From Cyanobacteria bacterium K_DeepCast_35m_m2_023 (lineage in GTDB: Bacteria > Cyanobacteriota > Cyanobacteriia > PCC-6307 > Cyanobiaceae), in contig VGQR01000055.1 in NCBI GenBank assembly GCA_016882345.1, forward strand, positions 1 through 9,532: a DNA stretch of 9,532 nucleotides, read 5' to 3'. The notes below the pieces were generated by a model. It was not told where the DNA came from. It saw only the letters and a list, made by a program, of their open reading frames with translations, and searched no databases. Below are positions 5,929 through 9,532 of this stretch, in pieces. Position 1 is the first letter of the stretch. Every line of letters starts with the position of its first letter. Position numbers and translations under genes: made by a program.

Positions 5929-7113
5929 ATGGCGCAGAGGATCGAATTGTGGCCTTTAAGCCGACTTAAGCCGTATGAACGGAACGCAAGGACACATAGC
6001 ACCGAACAGATAGCGCAGATCGCTGCGTCGATCGTGGAGTTCGGATTCACCAACCCGTTGCTGGTGGATTCAAGCGACGGGATCATTGCTGGCCATGGCC
6101 GACTGCAGGCTGCGCAGGAGTTGGGGTTGAGCACGGTGCCGGTGGTGGTGCTGGATCACCTGAGCGATCGTCAACGGCGGGCGTACATCTTGGCCGACAA
6201 CCAGCTGGCGCTAAATGCTGGCTGGGATCTGGAGCTGCTGCGCACGGAGCTGCAGGACCTGGTGGCGGATGATTTTGATCTGAGCGTGATCGGCTTCAGC
6301 GATGAGGAGCTGAGCGATCTGCTGCCTGAAATTGAGGAGCTAGCGCCAGAAGAGCAAGGTGATCCTGATGAGATTCCTGAGCCACCTGCTGAGCCGATCA
6401 CCAAGCCGGGGGATATATGGCTGCTGGGAAAGCACCGGCTGATGTGCGGGGATAGCACGGACGCGCTGGCGGTGAAACGGTTGATGGCGAAGGAAAAGGC
6501 GGACATGGTGTTTACAGATCCGCCGTATGGGATGAATCTGGATACTGATTACACAAAGATGGGCAGCAATCGATCATATGACTCTGTTATTTCTGACAAC
6601 AGTAAATACGACGCTGGTTTTTTGCTTGCGGCTTTTGATTATTGCAGTGAAATTTTTTTATGGGGCGCAGACTACTACGTTGAGTCATTAAAGCGAACTT
6701 ATCCTAATTTGGGCAGCTGGATAATCTGGGATAAATATAGCGATAAAGATAGGCAGGGACTGCTTGATGGCAAGTTTGGTAGTGCATTTGAGACCTGCTG
6801 GTCAAAAACGCAACACAAACGTGAACTGGCTCGCGTCCTGGTAACGACCAACTACACAGCAAGGGGCGACGAGACTCGCGTGCATCCAACACAAAAGCCA
6901 GTTGCATTGGCCGAATGGTTTTTTGACCGCTGGGGCAAACAGGGCGATATTGTAGCTGATCTCTACGGCGGCTCCGGCAGCACACTGATTGCTTGCGAGA
7001 AGACGGGGCGCCAGGCACGGCTGATGGAGCTGGACCCACGTTACTGCGACGTGATCGTGCAGCGTTGGCAGCAGTTCACGGGGAAACTGGCGGTGCTTGA
7101 GGAGCCGACATGA
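5929..7113 (+). CDS. ParB-like domain / DNA (N4/N6) methyltransferase fusion
   Basis: Modifies phage DNA by methylating adenine N6 or cytosine N4. The protein is 394 residues from this ATG. The N-terminal ParB/Srx-like domain (about 4-95) has LKPYERNARTHS (13-24) and IIAGHGRLQAAQELG (52-66). An acidic linker (about 130-160) follows. The methyltransferase half has TDPPYG (196-201, motif IV), then HPTQKP (319-324) and DLYGGSGSTLIACEK (344-358, AdoMet-binding motif I). The order IV before I marks the beta class, with the target-recognition region in between. That region is much poorer in GC than its surroundings. A TTG at 5902 would add nine residues; ATG is preferred since MAQRIELWPL matches the usual start of such proteins. 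Its TGA overlaps the next ATG, so it belongs to the terminase operon. Such fusions are common near phage packaging genes. The recognition sequence cannot be read from the protein. Confidence 0.88.
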   Translation: MAQRIELWPLSRLKPYERNARTHSTEQIAQIAASIVEFGFTNPLLVDSSDGIIAGHGRLQAAQELGLSTVPVVVLDHLSDRQRRAYILADNQLALNAGWDLELLRTELQDLVADDFDLSVIGFSDEELSDLLPEIEELAPEEQGDPDEIPEPPAEPITKPGDIWLLGKHRLMCGDSTDALAVKRLMAKEKADMVFTDPPYGMNLDTDYTKMGSNRSYDSVISDNSKYDAGFLLAAFDYCSEIFLWGADYYVESLKRTYPNLGSWIIWDKYSDKDRQGLLDGKFGSAFETCWSKTQHKRELARVLVTTNYTARGDETRVHPTQKPVALAEWFFDRWGKQGDIVADLYGGSGSTLIACEKTGRQARLMELDPRYCDVIVQRWQQFTGKLAVLEEPT

Positions 7114-7619
7114 ACCTGCGGCAGTATGCGGAGAGCAGGGGCAAGAGTTATCAGACGCTGGCGCGATGGGCGCAGGATGGGCGGCTGACAACGTTGAAGC
7201 GTGAGGGGCGCAGCTATGTGATCCCTGATCCGCAGGCGTTGGATCGTGAGATTGCCGCGGCCAAGTCACCAGACCGTGGCGGCAGTGCCCCTGGTGCTCA
7301 GATTGACGAGAGTCTCAGGCGGCAGCAAGCTGATGAGCGAGCGATTCCGAGCTTTGCTAGGAGCAGGGCAATCCGCGAGGCATTTGCGGCGAAGCTGAGC
7401 GAGCTGGAGTTCAAGCAGCGCAGCGCCAAGCTGGTGGACAAGGCGGAGCTCAAATTGAAGCTGGCGAAGTTGCACATGGGAGTGCGCGATGCGTTGCGCA
7501 CAATCCCTGATCGTGTGGCGCCTATCGTCGCGGCTGAGACTGATCAGATAAAGATTCACGCGCTGCTGCTTAAGGAAATTGGACAAGCCTTGGAGGGACT
7601 GAATGGCAACGCCGATTGA
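7110..7619 (+). CDS. terS: Terminase small subunit (Nu1-like)
   Basis: DNA-recognition subunit of the packaging motor, 169 residues; lambda Nu1 is 181. The N-terminal 38 residues form a MerR/Nu1-like winged helix-turn-helix: MNLRQYAESRGKSYQTLARW, then a basic wing around RLTTLKREGRSYVIP. After a low-complexity linker (about 50-78) comes the region SFARSRAIREAFAAKLSELE (81-100), followed by KLVDKAEL (107-114) and DALRTIPDRVAPIVA (127-141). That order of a helical region, a K-L-V-x-K/A element and an IPDR-x-A element is typical of small terminase subunits. The start overlaps the methyltransferase stop as ATGA, with GAGGAG at 7099-7104 five bases upstream as a good ribosome-binding site. The end overlaps the large subunit by 17 bp, so all three are probably translated together. 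It should bind a cos or pac site, perhaps in the repeat-rich gap upstream, which is inference. Confidence 0.82.
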   Translation: MNLRQYAESRGKSYQTLARWAQDGRLTTLKREGRSYVIPDPQALDREIAAAKSPDRGGSAPGAQIDESLRRQQADERAIPSFARSRAIREAFAAKLSELEFKQRSAKLVDKAELKLKLAKLHMGVRDALRTIPDRVAPIVAAETDQIKIHALLLKEIGQALEGLNGNAD

Positions 7620-9474
7620 TGATCTGATTGCGGCAAGCATTGAGGCGTTGCAGTTTGAGCCGGACTTGACGGTGAGCCAATGGGCTGATGAGCACCGGAT
7701 GCTGAGCGGCAAGGCATCGGCTGAGCCGGGGCCATGGCGGACAGATCGAACGCCTTATCTGCGGGAGATCATGGATGAGCTGAGCACCACCAGCAGTGTG
7801 CAGCGTGTGGTGTTGATGGCCGGCGCCCAGCTTGGGAAGACAGAAGCCGGGTCCAACTGGCTTGGGTACGTCATCGCGCACGCCGGCGGCCCGATGTTGA
7901 TGGTGCAGCCGACGGTGGACATGGCGAAGCGTCTGAGCAAGCAGCGGTTGGAGAGCTTGATCAGCGAGACGCCTTGCTTGAGTGAGCGGATCGCACCGGC
8001 TAGGAGCCGGGACAGCGGCAACACGATGTTTTCAAAGGAGTGGGCTGGTGGGATGATGATCCTGACAGGAGCCAATAGCGCAACCGGATTGCGGTCTGCT
8101 CCTTGTCGGCACATCTTCCTTGACGAAGTGGATGCTTTCCCGACTGATGTGGACGGCGAGGGTGATCCGGTAACGCTGGCGGAGCGAAGGAGCACGACGT
8201 TCAGCCGGCGCAAGATTTTCATGACCAGCACGCCAACGGTGAAGGAGTTCAGCCGGATCGAGTCGGAGTTTCTGCTGTCAGATCAGCGGCGATATTTTGT
8301 GCCGTGCCCATGTTGTGGAACGCTGCAGTGGTTGAAATGGCCGCAGTTGAAATGGGACGACAACGAGCCGAGCACGGTGCTGTATGAGTGCGAGCATTGC
8401 AAAGAACGATTTGCTGAGTCTCATAAGACTCAAATGTTGACTGACGGCAGGTGGATGGCTACGGCGCCTGGTGATGGCAAGACCGCTGGCTTCCATCTGT
8501 CATCGCTTTACAGCCCGTTGGGATGGAAGAGCTGGGAGGAGGTGGTGGAGGATTTTCTGCGCAGCAAGGGTGATGCACCGCGGCTGAAGACCTGGGTGAA
8601 CACGGTGCTGGGCGAGACATGGGAGGAGGATTACGCGAGCAAGGTGAGCGCTGATGGGCTGATGGCTAGATGCGAGCACTACGAATCTGGCGTGATTCCA
8701 GAAGGTGGATTGGCGTTGACGGTTGGCGTTGACGTGCAGGACAACCGCTTGGCGGTGAGCGTATGGGCCTGGGGCCGTGAGGAGGAGGGCTGGCTGATTG
8801 AGCACCAAGAGATTTACGGCGACCCAAGCCAGCCGCAGCTGTGGAAGCAGCTTGATGAGGTGGTACTGAAAGAATGGGAGCACAGCAGTGGCGGCAAGAT
8901 CCGGCCGGATGTGATCTGCTGCGACTCCGGCGGTCACTTCACCAGTGAGGTGTATCAGTACGCCAGGGAGCGTGGGCGCCAAGGTGTGGTGGCGATCAAG
9001 GGTGCCAGCCAACGGGCTAAGCCACCGATCAGTAAGCCAAGCAAGGTGGACGTGAACTACAAGGGCAAGACGCTCAAACGTGGTGCGCTGCTGTATTCAG
9101 TCGGCACTGACACGATCAAAACCACGCTGTTCGGAAGGTTGAAACACAACGAGGCTGGCGCTGGCTACCTGCACTTCCACATGAAGGCGACATCGGAGTA
9201 TTTCGAGCAACTCACAGCTGAGAAGCAGGTGCTGCGATACAACCGCTCAGGCTTTCCAACAAGGGAATGGGTGAAGAAGGCGAATGCGCGAAACGAGGCC
9301 CTCGATACGCTGGTCTATTCCTATGCAGGCTTGAACCTGCTATATCAGCGATATGACAGGCGAACGATCTGGGATCAACTTGAGAAGCGTTTGCAAGAGC
9401 CGGGCAAAACGCCGCTAAGATCAAGGAAGCATCAGCCGGCAGCGGCTGCGCCTAGTTTCGTGAACAACTGGTAG
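7603..9474 (+). CDS. terL: Terminase large subunit, lambda gpA family
   Basis: Motor ATPase and nuclease that cuts concatemers and pumps DNA into the prohead, 623 residues; lambda gpA is 641. The ATPase domain has AGAQLGKTE (73-81), a deviant Walker A usual for this family, and HIFLDEVDAFP (170-180) as Walker B with catalytic E175. MTSTP (207-211) is a coupling-type motif. A zinc-binding insert is suggested by C235/C238 and C263/C266. The RNase H-like nuclease has VGVDVQDN (374-381, D377), VICCDSGG (437-444, D441) and NEALDTLVY (564-572, D568), giving three acidic metal ligands. The start is supported by GGAGG at 7592-7596, six bases before ATG. All motifs are intact, so the protein looks functional. 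The gpA family is usually linked to cohesive-end (cos) packaging, suggesting this phage has fixed genome ends. Confidence 0.95.
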   Translation: MATPIDDLIAASIEALQFEPDLTVSQWADEHRMLSGKASAEPGPWRTDRTPYLREIMDELSTTSSVQRVVLMAGAQLGKTEAGSNWLGYVIAHAGGPMLMVQPTVDMAKRLSKQRLESLISETPCLSERIAPARSRDSGNTMFSKEWAGGMMILTGANSATGLRSAPCRHIFLDEVDAFPTDVDGEGDPVTLAERRSTTFSRRKIFMTSTPTVKEFSRIESEFLLSDQRRYFVPCPCCGTLQWLKWPQLKWDDNEPSTVLYECEHCKERFAESHKTQMLTDGRWMATAPGDGKTAGFHLSSLYSPLGWKSWEEVVEDFLRSKGDAPRLKTWVNTVLGETWEEDYASKVSADGLMARCEHYESGVIPEGGLALTVGVDVQDNRLAVSVWAWGREEEGWLIEHQEIYGDPSQPQLWKQLDEVVLKEWEHSSGGKIRPDVICCDSGGHFTSEVYQYARERGRQGVVAIKGASQRAKPPISKPSKVDVNYKGKTLKRGALLYSVGTDTIKTTLFGRLKHNEAGAGYLHFHMKATSEYFEQLTAEKQVLRYNRSGFPTREWVKKANARNEALDTLVYSYAGLNLLYQRYDRRTIWDQLEKRLQEPGKTPLRSRKHQPAAAAPSFVNNW

Positions 9475-9477
9475 GCC

Positions 9478-9532
9478 GTGAACATTCCTGCAACGATTCG
9501 AGCGGGCGACACGATCAAGTGGCGTGACGTTG
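9478..9532 (+). CDS. Small phage protein, N-terminal fragment, cut by the window edge
   Basis: A GTG at 9478, three bases after the terminase stop, opens a frame of 18 codons to the window end (MNIPATIRAGDTIKWRDV, reading GTG as Met). The start resembles short phage proteins beginning with x-PAT-x-x-AGDT-x-x-W, found next to terminase and portal genes in several tailed phages, with no firmly known function. In gpA-type phages this slot is often a head-tail connector. Only GTAGG offers a weak ribosome-binding site, so translational coupling to the terminase is likely. The fragment is too short to assign a role. Confidence 0.6.
   Translation, partial: MNIPATIRAGDTIKWRDV

Overview
This window is part of a tailed double-stranded DNA phage or prophage, probably from a cyanobacterial host. 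Two perfect GCGATCGC octamers (933-940 and 4641-4648) match HIP1, the palindrome over-represented in many cyanobacterial genomes. The primase N-terminus also resembles the primase-polymerases common in Synechococcus-type genomes and their phages. GC is high (about 55-65% in most hand-counted blocks). The host is inferred, not shown. No integrase, repressor, capsid or tRNA gene is visible, so prophage versus free phage stays open.

Left part (1-4109): a RecE-like exonuclease gene runs leftward off the window edge. Across a 53-bp gap with a strikingly symmetric divergent promoter-like sequence lies a rightward replication/recombination operon. It encodes an SF2 DEAH helicase with a zinc finger, a VRR-NUC nuclease overlapping it by 62 bp, and a large primase-polymerase/VapE-type helicase. 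A 305-bp gene-free interval follows (4110-4414). It carries short iterated 8-bp repeats in opposite orientations around an A+T-rich segment and a G-tract, then a factor-independent terminator. It looks like a phage replication origin.

Middle part (4415-5928): a PD-(D/E)XK nuclease-like protein of unknown role and a gpZ-like virion assembly protein, followed by a repeat-rich gap of about 230 bp.

Right part (5929-9532): a tightly packed late-type operon. It holds a ParB-like/DNA methyltransferase fusion, the small and large terminase subunits (Nu1/gpA type), and the start of a small gene at the right edge. The terminase genes have clear Shine-Dalgarno sequences, whereas the left-side genes do not. 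All complete genes point right, yet the coding strand is C-rich on the left and G-rich on the right, with the change around the gene-free interval. This fits an origin there, a mosaic junction, or both.

Taken together, helicase, nucleases and primase-helicase would copy and process phage DNA, the methyltransferase would mark it, and the terminase would package it. The points most worth a second look are the iteron/A+T-rich candidate origin, the symmetric divergent promoter, the low-GC patch in the methyltransferase target-recognition region, and the Gly-to-Arg change in the helicase P-loop.
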